DNA from: Sphingomonadaceae bacterium
GTDB taxonomy: Bacteria > Pseudomonadota > Alphaproteobacteria > Sphingomonadales > Sphingomonadaceae
Length of the DNA: 37,472 bases
NCBI GenBank assembly: GCA_025359685.1
Contig: JANYEY010000008.1
Span: 1 to 37,472 of the forward strand
Direction: 5' to 3'
The position numbers were made by a program, and so were the translations under genes. This document shows positions 15,816 to 24,109 of this stretch, in pieces. A model generated the notes under the pieces. The model searched no databases. It saw nothing but the letters and a program-made list of their open reading frames with translations, and was not told where the DNA came from. The first letter of the stretch is position 1, and every line of letters begins with the position of its first letter.

Positions 15816-18155
15816 TCAGGCATGCGCTCGCAGCTTATCCTTGAACAACGCGCGCGCTTCGATGGCGGGCATCGGGCGGCCGAAGTAATAGCCCTGGATT
15901 TTGCGGCAGCCGAGGCCGCGGATGATCTCGAGCTCGCGTTCGGTCTCGACCCCTTCGGCGGTGGTCGACATCTCAAGGCTTTCCGCCATCGCCACCACAG
16001 CGCGAATGATCGCGAGGCTTTCCGGACTGCCCGCCGAAGCGCCCTGGACGAAGGTGCGATCGACCTTGATTGTCGAGAAGCGCAAATCGCGGATGTAGGC
16101 GAGCGAGGAATAGCCGGTGCCGAAATCGTCGAGCGCGACCCCGCAGCCCAGCGACATGATCTGTTCGAGCGCCGCCCGGGCAGTCGTTGCATCGCGCACG
16201 AAAATCGATTCGGTCACTTCGATCTCCAGCCGCTGCGCGGGCAAACCGCTGGCGCTGAGCGCCTGGACAACGCTGGAAATGAACCCGGGATCGAGCAGCT
16301 GCTCGCCCGACACGTTGACCGCGACCTTGATGCTGCTGGGCCAGCGCACGGCTTCCATGCAGGCCTCGCGCAGCACCCATTCGCCGATCGGCACGATCAG
16401 CCGGGTGTCTTCGGCCAGCGGGATGAACTTGACCGGACTTACCATGCCATGCTCTTCGCTGTGCCAGCGGATCAGGGCTTCGAAGCTGACGATGGTTTCG
16501 TCCACGGCATCGACCACCGGCTGGTAATTGACTGTGAACTCGTTGAGCTCAAGCGCGCGGCGGAGCGAGAATTCAAGCTTGCGGCGCTCTTCGGCATGGG
16601 CATGGAGCGCGGGTTCGTAGCCGAAGTGCTGGCCGCCACCTTCTTCTTTCGAACGATAGAGCGCCAGGTCGGCATTGCGCATCAGGGTTTCAACCGTGGT
16701 CCCGTCGCGTGGGCCGATCGCTGAGCCGACACTGGCACCGATGTAAAGGGTGTGGTGATCGACCTCGTACGGCCGCGACAGCATTTCGATCACCGCCAGG
16801 GAGACCCGCTCGACCCGGCTGTGGTCCGAAGCATCGCGGATCACCACCGCAAATTCATCGCCGCCGAGACGCCCGCACAGCTCGTTTTCGGTGACCAGCG
16901 CTTTCAAGCGTTCCGAAACCCGCGCCAGCAGCTTGTCGCCAACCAGGTGGCCGAGCGTATCGTTGACTGCCTTGAACCGATCAAGGTCGATCATCAGGAA
17001 GGCGCACTTGGTCCGCCACTGATCGGCATAGCGCATCGCTTCGCCCAGCGCCTCGGTCACCATCATCCGGTTGGGCAACCCGGTCAACGTATCGAACCGC
17101 GCCATGTGCGCGATCTTTTCCGAACTCTCGCGCTGCTCGGTGACGTCCGAGCCGACCCCGCGAAAACCATCGAAATTGCCGCTGTCGTTGAACTTGGGGG
17201 TGCCTGAAATTTCCCACCAGCGCTGCTGGCCGCCGATCGTCACCCGCACCAGCAGGTTGGAAAAGCTTTCGCGCCGTTTGAGCCGCTCCGCCAGATCATG
17301 CAGGCTCGAGGGGAATTGCCCAGTATCCCAGGCCGGTCCGGCAATCAGCTGGATGAAGGGCTTGCCGTCGATCTCTTCGGTCGACAGGCCCAGTGCGAAG
17401 GCAAAGCGCGGGCTTACCGAGCGAACCCGGCGCGAGGTATCGATCTGCCACAGCCAATCAGCCTCACCCTCTTCGAATTCGCGCAAGAGCATCGAGACGA
17501 CTTCGTTCTTCTCCGCCATCGCGCTTTCCGCGATCCGCGCGGTCAGGAACGAGCGCGCATTTTCGATCGCGCCAAGGGTGATCATGATCCCGAAAAACAG
17601 CGCCAGAACGGCCATTCCGTAATTGTGACCGAACGCGAAGCTGGCGATCGCCGAAAGCGCGACGATCCCGCTGAAGACCACGTTGGCAAGCGGTACCGCC
17701 GGCAGCAAGACCGCCGCCGCAGTCATCAGCATGGCCGTGATCGCCCACAGTTCGAGCCGCTGCATGGGATCGCCAAAGGGTGCGAAGGCGGCCATCGGCG
17801 CGACCCACACCAAGGCGTTGCCCACTGCACTGATCGTCTGCTTGTTGACCTCGTCGCGGCCGATGCGGCGCTGGTCGACGTCGGCCAAGCCGCTGTCGAT
17901 GCTGGCGCCGTAAAACAGGCTGATGCCAAGCGCGATCAGCCAGGCCGCCAGTGCCGCGATGTTCACTTCGTTGAAGTAGACCATGGCAACTGCGATCGCC
18001 GCGGTCAGGTGTGACAGGATGCGGACCTGCGATGCCCGGGCCAGACTGGAATACTGCAGCCCGCGCAAGCGGCCCCAGTCGCCGTCGGCAGGATCGGCGA
18101 GCCCCAGCACTGCCATCACAGGCAGCGACTTGGGCAGCGCGGTTGAACTGGGCAT
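15816..18155 (-). CDS. membrane PAS-GGDEF-EAL cyclic di-GMP enzyme
   Basis: Inner-membrane protein of 779 residues for cyclic di-GMP turnover. The ATG at 18155 follows AGGAAG and is preferred over an upstream TTG at 18191. About six hydrophobic segments lie between residues 50 and 198, then a PAS domain (about 229-341, with DWLWQID and WWEISGTP). Next is a diguanylate cyclase domain with intact GGDEF (431-435), then a phosphodiesterase domain with EAL (559-561), DDFGTG (676-681), KVDRTFV, EGVET and QGYYFGRP. Both catalytic signatures look complete, so either or both activities are possible. The usual inhibitory RxxD site upstream of GGDEF reads T-E-N-E and appears lost. The gene is probably monocistronic; a small membrane protein gene lies upstream. 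Confidence 0.95.
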   Translation of the reverse strand: MPSSTALPKSLPVMAVLGLADPADGDWGRLRGLQYSSLARASQVRILSHLTAAIAVAMVYFNEVNIAALAAWLIALGISLFYGASIDSGLADVDQRRIGRDEVNKQTISAVGNALVWVAPMAAFAPFGDPMQRLELWAITAMLMTAAAVLLPAVPLANVVFSGIVALSAIASFAFGHNYGMAVLALFFGIMITLGAIENARSFLTARIAESAMAEKNEVVSMLLREFEEGEADWLWQIDTSRRVRSVSPRFAFALGLSTEEIDGKPFIQLIAGPAWDTGQFPSSLHDLAERLKRRESFSNLLVRVTIGGQQRWWEISGTPKFNDSGNFDGFRGVGSDVTEQRESSEKIAHMARFDTLTGLPNRMMVTEALGEAMRYADQWRTKCAFLMIDLDRFKAVNDTLGHLVGDKLLARVSERLKALVTENELCGRLGGDEFAVVIRDASDHSRVERVSLAVIEMLSRPYEVDHHTLYIGASVGSAIGPRDGTTVETLMRNADLALYRSKEEGGGQHFGYEPALHAHAEERRKLEFSLRRALELNEFTVNYQPVVDAVDETIVSFEALIRWHSEEHGMVSPVKFIPLAEDTRLIVPIGEWVLREACMEAVRWPSSIKVAVNVSGEQLLDPGFISSVVQALSASGLPAQRLEIEVTESIFVRDATTARAALEQIMSLGCGVALDDFGTGYSSLAYIRDLRFSTIKVDRTFVQGASAGSPESLAIIRAVVAMAESLEMSTTAEGVETERELEIIRGLGCRKIQGYYFGRPMPAIEARALFKDKLRAHA

Positions 18156-18266
18156 TTTCTTCCTGGTCACACCCAGGCGTTTACCCTGCAATCGTTAGCA
18201 GCGCGTAAAGGCTAAGCGTCGGGCGGCGCGGAAAATTGTCGCGATTTGCAGTTAATGCGCAAAAGA

Positions 18267-18545
18267 TCAGCGCTTGCCGATGATCGTCTTCTCGAAGTCA
18301 GGCATTTCAGACTGACGCTTGTCGGCCGCGCTCAGCTCCTCGTCAAAATGCATCGGCCGCGCCAGCGACAGGCCATCGGCCGCCTTCACCTCGTCGGCAT
18401 AGGGCGCGTCGGCTCGGCGATTCCGGTCGCGCTCGATGCTTTGCGCGGTCACGATATCGCGCACCTTGCGCATCCGGCGGAACATCGGGATCGGCACTCC
18501 GACGATCGAAAAGAGCAGCAAAACCAGATATATTGCGCCGTTCAT
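18267..18545 (-). CDS. small single-pass membrane protein
   Basis: Protein of 92 residues with one N-terminal hydrophobic segment (IYLVLLLFSIVGVPIPMF, about 5-22), followed by a basic then mixed-charge cytosolic tail. I do not recognise a family. It starts 30 bp after the glmS stop on the same strand and is probably co-transcribed with it. AAGGGGGGC lies just before the ATG and supports the start. The role is unknown; the position suggests it travels with glmS, but no functional link is visible. Confidence 0.7.
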   Translation of the reverse strand: MNGAIYLVLLLFSIVGVPIPMFRRMRKVRDIVTAQSIERDRNRRADAPYADEVKAADGLSLARPMHFDEELSAADKRQSEMPDFEKTIIGKR

Positions 18546-18575
18546 TGCCTGCCCCCCTTCGATCTGCAGCGAAGC

Positions 18576-20399
18576 CTACTCGACAGTAACCGACTTTGCG
18601 AGATTCCTCGGCTGGTCGACATCGGTGCCCTTCACGCAAGCGACGTGATAGGCCAGCAGCTGCACCGGGATCGCATAGACCAGCGGCGCGATCAGCGCGT
18701 GGACTTTGGGCATCTCGATCGTCGCGAGGCAGCCCTCGCCCGCTTCGTCAATGCCTTCGCGGTCAGAGATCAGCACCACCTTGCCGCCGCGCGCGCGCAC
18801 TTCCTGCATGTTCGACACGGTCTTTTCGAACAACGGCCCTGATGGGGCGAGCACGATCACCGGAACGGCTTCATCGATCAGTGCGATCGGCCCGTGCTTC
18901 ATTTCACCCGATGCATAACCTTCGGCATGAATGTAGCTGATTTCTTTCAGTTTCAATGCGCCTTCCAGCGCCAGCGGATAGTCCTGCCCCCGGCCCAGAT
19001 AAAGCACATCGCGCGCCGGGGCGATCAGGGGGGCCATCGCCGCAATCTCGTCGTCGTGGCCCAGCGCGGCGTTGAGCATGGCCGGCGCTTCGAGCAGATG
19101 CTTGACCACCTCGGCCTCCTCCGCGCGGTCCATCCGTCCGCGCTTGACCGCCATGTGTGCGGCGAGCGCGGCGAGCACCGCCAGCTGGCAGGTGAACGCC
19201 TTGGTCGAAGCGACGCCGATTTCGGGTCCAGCATGCGTGGGCAGCAGTAAGTCGGCCTCGCGCGCCATCGAGCTGGTCGGCACGTTGACCACCACCGCGA
19301 TGGTCTGTCCCTGTGCCTTGCAGTGGCGCAGCGCGGCGAGCGTATCGGCGGTCTCCCCGCTTTGCGAGATGAATAGAGAAAGCCCGCCCGGCTCCATCAC
19401 CGGTTCGCGGTAACGGAACTCGCTTGCAAAATCGATGTCGGCGGGGAGGCGCGCGAACTGTTCGAACCAGTACTTGGCGACCATCCCGGCGTAGTAGCTC
19501 GTCCCGCAGGCGACGATGGTAACACGGTTGATGCTCGACAGGTCGAAATCGAATTGCGGCAAGGCCACGGTCTGATCGACCTGGCGGATGTAGCTGCGCA
19601 AGGTCTGCGCCACGACGGTCGGCTGCTCGAAGATCTCCTTCTGCATGAAGTGGCGGTAATTGCCTTTCTCGATCTCCGCCGCCGAAGCACCCGAGGTGGT
19701 GATCTCACGGGTGACCGGGTGGTTGCCCTTGTCATAGATTTGCGCGCCTTCGCGGGTGATCACCACCCAGTCGCCCTCATCGAGGTAAGCGATCTTCTGG
19801 GTGAGCGGCGCCAGCGCCAAGGCGTCCGAGCCAAGGTAGGTCTCACCTTCTCCGTACCCCACCACCAGCGGCGAGCCGAGCCGCGCACCGATCAGCATGT
19901 CGGGATGGGTGCGGAAGGCGATGGCGAGCGCAAAGGCCCCGCGCAACTGCGGCAGCGCAGCCTTGACCGCGTCTTCCGGGCTTGCACCTGCTTCGACCTG
20001 CTCGGAGATGAGATGCGCGACAACCTCGCTATCGGTCTCGCTTTCGAACCTGCGCCCGCGCGCGCTCAAGGCATCGCGCAGCTGGCGGAAGTTCTCGATG
20101 ATCCCGTTATGGACCAGCGCCAGCTCGGCGGTGGCGTGCGGATGGGCATTGGCCGCGGTCGGCGCGCCGTGCGTCGCCCAGCGGGTGTGCGCGATCCCGG
20201 TGGTGCCGGGCGCGGGATGCGCCGCCAGTTCGCGCACCAGATTGACCAGCTTGCCCGGCGCGCGGCGGCGGATCAGTTCGCCATCATATACTGTGCAAAC
20301 CCCGGCGCTGTCATAGCCACGATATTCCATCCGCCGCAGTCCATCGACCAGCCGGTCCGCGACCTGTTCCTTGCCGACGATGCCGATAATTCCGCACAT
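18576..20399 (-). CDS. glmS: glutamine-fructose-6-phosphate aminotransferase (isomerizing)
   Basis: Cytosolic enzyme that makes glucosamine-6-phosphate from fructose-6-phosphate and glutamine, the entry to UDP-GlcNAc for peptidoglycan and LPS. At 607 residues it has full family length. The N-terminal nucleophile is Cys2 (MCGIIGIVG), followed by the glutaminase signature GIAHTRWATHG. Two SIS sugar-isomerase domains follow, with CGTSYYAG and ISQSGETADTLAAL. The C-terminus KSVTVE carries the conserved lysine. There is no glmS ribozyme-like leader: the vapC stop is only 15 bp upstream. Any promoter must lie within or before the toxin gene. glmU lies 1.5 kb away. Confidence 0.97.
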   Translation of the reverse strand: MCGIIGIVGKEQVADRLVDGLRRMEYRGYDSAGVCTVYDGELIRRRAPGKLVNLVRELAAHPAPGTTGIAHTRWATHGAPTAANAHPHATAELALVHNGIIENFRQLRDALSARGRRFESETDSEVVAHLISEQVEAGASPEDAVKAALPQLRGAFALAIAFRTHPDMLIGARLGSPLVVGYGEGETYLGSDALALAPLTQKIAYLDEGDWVVITREGAQIYDKGNHPVTREITTSGASAAEIEKGNYRHFMQKEIFEQPTVVAQTLRSYIRQVDQTVALPQFDFDLSSINRVTIVACGTSYYAGMVAKYWFEQFARLPADIDFASEFRYREPVMEPGGLSLFISQSGETADTLAALRHCKAQGQTIAVVVNVPTSSMAREADLLLPTHAGPEIGVASTKAFTCQLAVLAALAAHMAVKRGRMDRAEEAEVVKHLLEAPAMLNAALGHDDEIAAMAPLIAPARDVLYLGRGQDYPLALEGALKLKEISYIHAEGYASGEMKHGPIALIDEAVPVIVLAPSGPLFEKTVSNMQEVRARGGKVVLISDREGIDEAGEGCLATIEMPKVHALIAPLVYAIPVQLLAYHVACVKGTDVDQPRNLAKSVTVE

Positions 20400-20414
20400 G
20401 AGGATACGCTTTCG

Positions 20415-20780
20415 TTAGAGTGTGTAAGGAACGCGGATGCCGGGCATTTCGGCCGGGAAGTCCTTGGTGTTTCGGGTGATGAGGATCGCGCCGTTCACTT
20501 GCGCGCTGGCCAGTATATAGGCGTCCATCAATTTCATTTTGGTGCGGTGGCGGATGTCAGCTGCGGCCATCGCGATGCGCGCGTCGATTTCGACGACATC
20601 AAACGGCCCGATTGCTTGCCGTACTACATCGCGGCGCTCAAGCGTTTCGCCAGCGAGTACCTCGGTCCATACGATTCGGCTGATCCGATGCCGCCGATAG
20701 CGCGATAGCTCGGCGCGGGCCTGGGGATGGTCCTTAAGCCAATCGATCAGGATATTTGTGTCAAAAAAAGGGTCCGACAC
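20415..20780 (-). CDS. vapC: VapC-type PIN-domain toxin (ribonuclease)
   Basis: Toxin of a type II toxin-antitoxin module, 121 residues, expected to cut RNA in a metal-dependent way. The PIN-domain acidic residues are all in place: D7 in FFDTN, E40 in WTEVLAGE, D86 in KLMDAYILASA and D107 in TRNTKDF. It begins 4 bp after the antitoxin stop. The gene ends 15 bp before glmS on the same strand. It looks intact and active by motif. The RNA target cannot be predicted from sequence. Confidence 0.92.
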   Translation of the reverse strand: MSDPFFDTNILIDWLKDHPQARAELSRYRRHRISRIVWTEVLAGETLERRDVVRQAIGPFDVVEIDARIAMAAADIRHRTKMKLMDAYILASAQVNGAILITRNTKDFPAEMPGIRVPYTL

Positions 20781-20784
20781 TGGA

Positions 20785-21039
20785 TCAGAGGTCTTCGTAT
20801 GGCGTGCGATCCTCGCGGATAGCGAGCTGGTACTCTAGCCCATCCGGGATGTCGTCACGATCCTTCCAAAGGCCGGCACCACGCTCGATCCAGCTCTTGT
20901 TACCGTCCGCCGGAGACTGCGCCTTGTAAGCGCTCACCGCCTCGCGCAGCACCGACGCGCGTGACTTGCCTTGCTCACTGGCAAGTTGGTCAAGCCACTT
21001 GATGTCTTCATCGGGCAAGTCGGCAAGGATGCGGGTCAT
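20785..21039 (-). CDS. vapB: ribbon-helix-helix antitoxin of the VapBC module
   Basis: Antitoxin of 84 residues. The N-terminal half (about 1-45, TRILADLPDEDIKWLDQLASEQGKS... then VLREAVSAYK) fits a ribbon-helix-helix DNA-binding fold of the CopG/MetJ kind. The C-terminal half is acidic and Trp/Tyr-containing and should wrap the toxin. It precedes vapC in the usual antitoxin-first order. The start codon directly abuts palindromic operator sequences. The promoter read from sequence would begin the mRNA within a base or two of the ATG, and no ribosome site is seen. Confidence 0.88.
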   Translation of the reverse strand: MTRILADLPDEDIKWLDQLASEQGKSRASVLREAVSAYKAQSPADGNKSWIERGAGLWKDRDDIPDGLEYQLAIREDRTPYEDL

Positions 21040-21040
21040 T

Positions 21041-21100
21041 GATATCTTGATATCATATCATGATATCATGTCAAGCGCGCTTGCAGCATGATCGATCATG
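21041..21100 (-). promoter_or_regulatory. vapBC promoter and palindromic operators
   Basis: Two perfect palindromes share the half-site CATGAT: CATGATATCATG (21059-21070) and CATGATCGATCATG (21087-21100). TGATATCA (21048-21055) and a further GATATC (21041-21046) lie between them and the start. On the minus strand a consensus -35 TTGACA (21074-21069) stands 16 bp from a -10-like TATCAA (21052-21047), which predicts a start near 21040, one base before the antitoxin ATG. The palindromes overlap the promoter, as expected for self-repression by the VapBC complex. The local base content is far more AT-rich than the surroundings. Confidence 0.7.
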
Positions 21101-21110
21101 GCTAACCTGA

Positions 21111-21129
21111 CCCCCGATCAATTTGGGGG
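21111..21129 (+). promoter_or_regulatory. hairpin covering the ribosome site of the TPR-like gene
   Basis: CCCCC (21111-21115) pairs with GGGGG (21125-21129), extended inward by a G-T and an A-T pair, with loop TCAAT. The 3' arm is the 5' part of the ribosome-binding sequence GGGGGAAG that serves the ATG at 21138. Confidence 0.45.
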
Positions 21130-21137
21130 AAGCCACT

Positions 21138-21884
21138 ATGCGCACCGTAGCCAGCATTGCCTTGACCTTGGCGCTTATGTCATTTGCGCCCGCCAAGGCG
21201 GCACCGGCAAGCGCGACTGCAGAAAGCGATCTTCCGAACTTCGTCAAGATGGAGCCCGGGCGGCCGCATGCAGCAGAGCTCGATCAGGGGATCGCCCTGC
21301 TCCAATCCGGCAAGCCAGCCCAGGCCGAAGCGATCTTTTCGGTGATCATCGCCGACATGGAAAAGACCCACGATCCTGCCGTGCCGTTTCGCTGCGTCTT
21401 CACCGAATCTGTCCAGCAAACTATCGCCTACACCACCAGGGAACTTGGCCAGAAAACCTTCATCGTCGGGAGCGATGTGTGGTGCACAGCACTGTGGGGC
21501 AAGGGTTTTGCCCTGATCGACCTGCGGCGTTCGGAGGAGGCCGGCACATTCCTTGCCCGCTCGGTCGAAATGATGCCGGTGAACGCGCATTTCATCAATG
21601 AATATGCCGAGTGGTACAAATCCAAGCGGGAATGGAAGGCGAGCTACGATCTGTTCCTGCGAGCCTGGCACACCGTCGGCCACGATGCGCAGGGAACCGA
21701 CCGCAAGATCGCCGCGCGCGCGCTGCGCGGGATGGGCTACAACCTGATCGAGCAGGGCGATCTGGACGGAGCCGAACGCTTGTACCGCCAGTCGCTCGAT
21801 TACGAACCCGAAGCCGCGGGCAAGGTCCAGCAGGAGCTCGATTATATCAAGGAGCAGAAGGCGAAGGCGAGCAAGCTCTCCTGA
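21138..21884 (+). CDS. exported TPR-like protein
   Basis: Predicted periplasmic protein of 248 residues. The signal peptide is MRTVASIALTLALMSFAPAKA, with the mature part starting at about residue 22-23. Helical repeats resembling tetratricopeptide repeats are seen at both ends of the mature chain: AAELDQGIALLQSGKPAQAEAI near the N-terminus and RALRGMGYNLIEQGDLDGAERLYRQSLDYEPE near the C-terminus. The middle contains two cysteines (FRCVFTE, DVWCTALW). The ATG at 21138 follows GGGGGAAG; the earlier ATG at 21123 overlaps that site and is rejected. The gene is divergent from vapBC and convergent with glmU with a 6-bp gap. Function unknown; TPR proteins usually act in protein assembly. Confidence 0.8.
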   Translation: MRTVASIALTLALMSFAPAKAAPASATAESDLPNFVKMEPGRPHAAELDQGIALLQSGKPAQAEAIFSVIIADMEKTHDPAVPFRCVFTESVQQTIAYTTRELGQKTFIVGSDVWCTALWGKGFALIDLRRSEEAGTFLARSVEMMPVNAHFINEYAEWYKSKREWKASYDLFLRAWHTVGHDAQGTDRKIAARALRGMGYNLIEQGDLDGAERLYRQSLDYEPEAAGKVQQELDYIKEQKAKASKLS

Positions 21885-21890
21885 TCCCGG

Positions 21891-23252
21891 CTACTTCTTC
21901 TCCGCCGCCTTCTTCTTTTTCATCGCATCGTGGAAGCGGTCAGCCCAACCGGGTTTGACCAATTGTTCGCCGCGCACCAGCCGCAGTTCGCCCGGTGCCA
22001 CGTCGCGGGTCACCGCGCTGCCGGCGGCGACGATCGCGTCCGCGCCGATTTTGACCGGGGCGACCAGCGCGGAGTTGCTGCCGATGAAGGCACGCTCGCC
22101 GATCACGGTCTTGTACTTGAAATAGCCGTCGTAATTGCAGGTGATCGTGCCTGCGCCGATGTTGGCCCCCGCCCCGACCTCGGCATCGCCGATGTAAGAC
22201 AGGTGGTTGGCCTTGGCGCCCGCACCCAGGACCGACTTCTTGACCTCGACGAAGTTGCCGATCTTGGCTTTCTCCCCCAGCACCGTGCCGGGGCGCAGCC
22301 GGGCGAAGGGGCCGACTTCGCAGCCTGAGCCAATCACCGCGCCTTCGATATGGCAATTGGCGCGGATTTTGACACTGTCGGCCACGGTGACCCCGGGACC
22401 GAAGACCACGTTAGGCTCAATCAGAACATCACGGCCAAGCTTGGTATCCCAGGCGAACCACACCGTTTCGGGCGCGACCAGCGAAACGCCGTCGCCCATC
22501 GCTTGGCGGCGGCGCACCGCCTGCCAGCGGCCTTCCGCCTCGGCCAATTCGGCGCGACTGTTGATCCCGGCCACTTCGTCGGCGTGGGTTTCAATCACCG
22601 CGCTGACCCGGCCCTGCTTCATGCCCAGCATCACGATATCGGGCAGGTAATATTCGCCCGCCGCGTTGTCGTTGGTCACCTTGGCGAGCAGCGGGAACAG
22701 GTCCTCCGCGCGCACCGCCATCAACCCCGAATTGCACAGATTGATCTGGCGTTCGGTTTTCGAGGCATCCTTGAATTCGACCATCTTGGCGATGGTGCGG
22801 TGGTCCTCGCTGACGATCCGCCCGTAGGCTCCCGGGTCAGCGGGCCGGAACCCCAGCACCACGCACAGCGGCCGGTCTGCCTCGTGCAGCCGGTCAAGCA
22901 TCCGCTGCATCGTTGCCGCCGTCACAAATGGCACATCGCCGTAAAGGATCAGTACGTCGCCTTCGAACCCTGCCAAGGCCGCCTCGGCTTGCTGCACCGC
23001 GTGGCCGGTGCCAAGCTGCGGGTCCTGCACCGCGATCGTCGCGCGGTCACCCAGCTGCGTCTCAAGCTGTTCGCGGCCATGCCCTGCCACCACCACCGAA
23101 CGCGCTGGCGAAAGCTCGGCCGCGCTGGCCAGCAGGTGCTCGATCATCGGCCGCCCCGCGATGGGATGCAGCACCTTGTGCAGATCGCTTTTCATGCGGG
23201 TGCCCTTGCCCGCGGCGAGGGTGACGATAGCCAGAGGTGTTTGCGCGCTCAT
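21891..23252 (-). CDS. glmU: bifunctional N-acetylglucosamine-1-phosphate uridyltransferase / glucosamine-1-phosphate acetyltransferase
   Basis: Cytosolic two-domain enzyme (453 residues) that acetylates glucosamine-1-phosphate and then couples it to UTP, the last two steps to UDP-GlcNAc. The N-terminal uridyltransferase domain has LAAGKGTRMKSDLHKVLH (12-29) and ILYGDVPF. The C-terminal left-handed beta-helix is built of hexapeptide repeats (VVFGPGVTVADSVKIRANCHIEGAVIGSG onward) and includes KKSVLGAGAKANHLSYIGDAEVG and NYDGYFKYKT, the acetyltransferase active-site region. The start at 23252 (MSAQTPLAIV) was preferred; the longer frame adds non-conserved residues over the divergent promoter. 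The Lys-rich tail KKKKAAEKK is typical of many GlmU proteins. The gene converges on the TPR-like gene. Confidence 0.97.
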   Translation of the reverse strand: MSAQTPLAIVTLAAGKGTRMKSDLHKVLHPIAGRPMIEHLLASAAELSPARSVVVAGHGREQLETQLGDRATIAVQDPQLGTGHAVQQAEAALAGFEGDVLILYGDVPFVTAATMQRMLDRLHEADRPLCVVLGFRPADPGAYGRIVSEDHRTIAKMVEFKDASKTERQINLCNSGLMAVRAEDLFPLLAKVTNDNAAGEYYLPDIVMLGMKQGRVSAVIETHADEVAGINSRAELAEAEGRWQAVRRRQAMGDGVSLVAPETVWFAWDTKLGRDVLIEPNVVFGPGVTVADSVKIRANCHIEGAVIGSGCEVGPFARLRPGTVLGEKAKIGNFVEVKKSVLGAGAKANHLSYIGDAEVGAGANIGAGTITCNYDGYFKYKTVIGERAFIGSNSALVAPVKIGADAIVAAGSAVTRDVAPGELRLVRGEQLVKPGWADRFHDAMKKKKAAEKK

Positions 23253-23313
23253 GCGGCAGCACATGCCACCAATTGATTGCACTTTCCACAACGCGCGTGC
23301 GAGAGGGCCGGCG

Positions 23314-23976
23314 ATGACCATTCCTTTCGATATCGTCGGCTTCGACCTTGACGGCACTTTGCTCGATACCGCGCGCGATCTTGGCGCGGCGGTGAACCAT
23401 GCCTTGGCCCGGATCGGCCGCGCGCCGGTACCGCTGAACGAGGTCGCGGGGCTGATCGGCGGCGGGGCGCGGCTGATGCTGAGCCGTGCGTTGGCCTTGA
23501 CCGGCGGCGATCAGGGCATCGATCAGGACGCGCTGTTTGCCGAGCTGCTCGCTTTTTACGAAGCGAACATCGCGGTCCACACCGCGCTCTACCCCGGCGG
23601 TGCGGCGATGCTCGATGCGCTTGGTGCCGCGGGGATCAGAATCGCGGTGGTGACCAACAAGCGCCAGTGCATGACCGACAAGCTATTCGCCGAGCTCGGC
23701 CTGACAGAGCGGTTTGCCTGCGTGATCGGTGCCGGGACCTATCCGCTCAAGCCCGCCCCCGATGCACTGCTTGCCATGGTCGAGCGGTGCGGCGGCGGGC
23801 GCGCGGCTTTCGTGGGCGATACCACCTTCGATACCGGTGCTGCCCGCGCCGCCGGGCTGCCGTCCATCGCGGTGAGCTTCGGGTTCTGCGATGCCCCGCC
23901 GCATGAGCTGGGGGCCGACGCGGTGATCGATCATTTCGACGAACTGGTCCCGGCGCTGCAGCGATTCGCTGTGTAG
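23314..23976 (+). CDS. gph: phosphoglycolate phosphatase-like HAD hydrolase
   Basis: Haloacid-dehalogenase-type phosphatase of 220 residues, closest to the Gph/phosphoglycolate phosphatase group. Motif I is DLDGT (D11, D13). Motif II is the Thr in VVTNKR, motif III the Lys in YPLKPAPD and motif [11 protein letters not shown]. An alpha-helical cap sits between motifs I and II. The substrate in vivo could be 2-phosphoglycolate or another small phosphate ester; sequence alone does not decide. The start at 23314 follows GAGAGG at a usable distance. It is divergent from glmU with a 61-bp shared promoter region; the gph-glmU neighbourhood may be a conserved arrangement, but I cannot check. Confidence 0.88.
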   Translation: MTIPFDIVGFDLDGTLLDTARDLGAAVNHALARIGRAPVPLNEVAGLIGGGARLMLSRALALTGGDQGIDQDALFAELLAFYEANIAVHTALYPGGAAMLDALGAAGIRIAVVTNKRQCMTDKLFAELGLTERFACVIGAGTYPLKPAPDALLAMVERCGGGRAAFVGDTTFDTGAARAAGLPSIAVSFGFCDAPPHELGADAVIDHFDELVPALQRFAV

Positions 23977-24109
23977 CCGATTTGATCCGGCCGGCCTGAC
24001 GCTAGGGAACGCGGCGCTGCACAGGCCCGTATTGCCAGCCCTGCCCGGCCATGCCATGCCGCGCCCGCTTCCCCTGCGGGGATCTACCATTTCAGCGGAG
24101 ACTTTTCCC

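Noticed and set aside
20399..20415. glmS ribozyme
   Set aside because: Only 15 bases separate vapC and glmS, which leaves no space for the ribozyme, and that element is known from Gram-positive bacteria.
19554..20708. 384-codon open frame on the plus strand
   Set aside because: It is antisense to glmS and vapC, both with clear motifs.
20415..21100. Insertion sequence or genomic island carrying vapBC
   Set aside because: No transposase, terminal repeats or target duplication are seen around the module.
21041..21100. CRISPR-like repeats from the GATATC copies
   Set aside because: The copies are six bases with unequal spacing; they are better explained as parts of the antitoxin operator.
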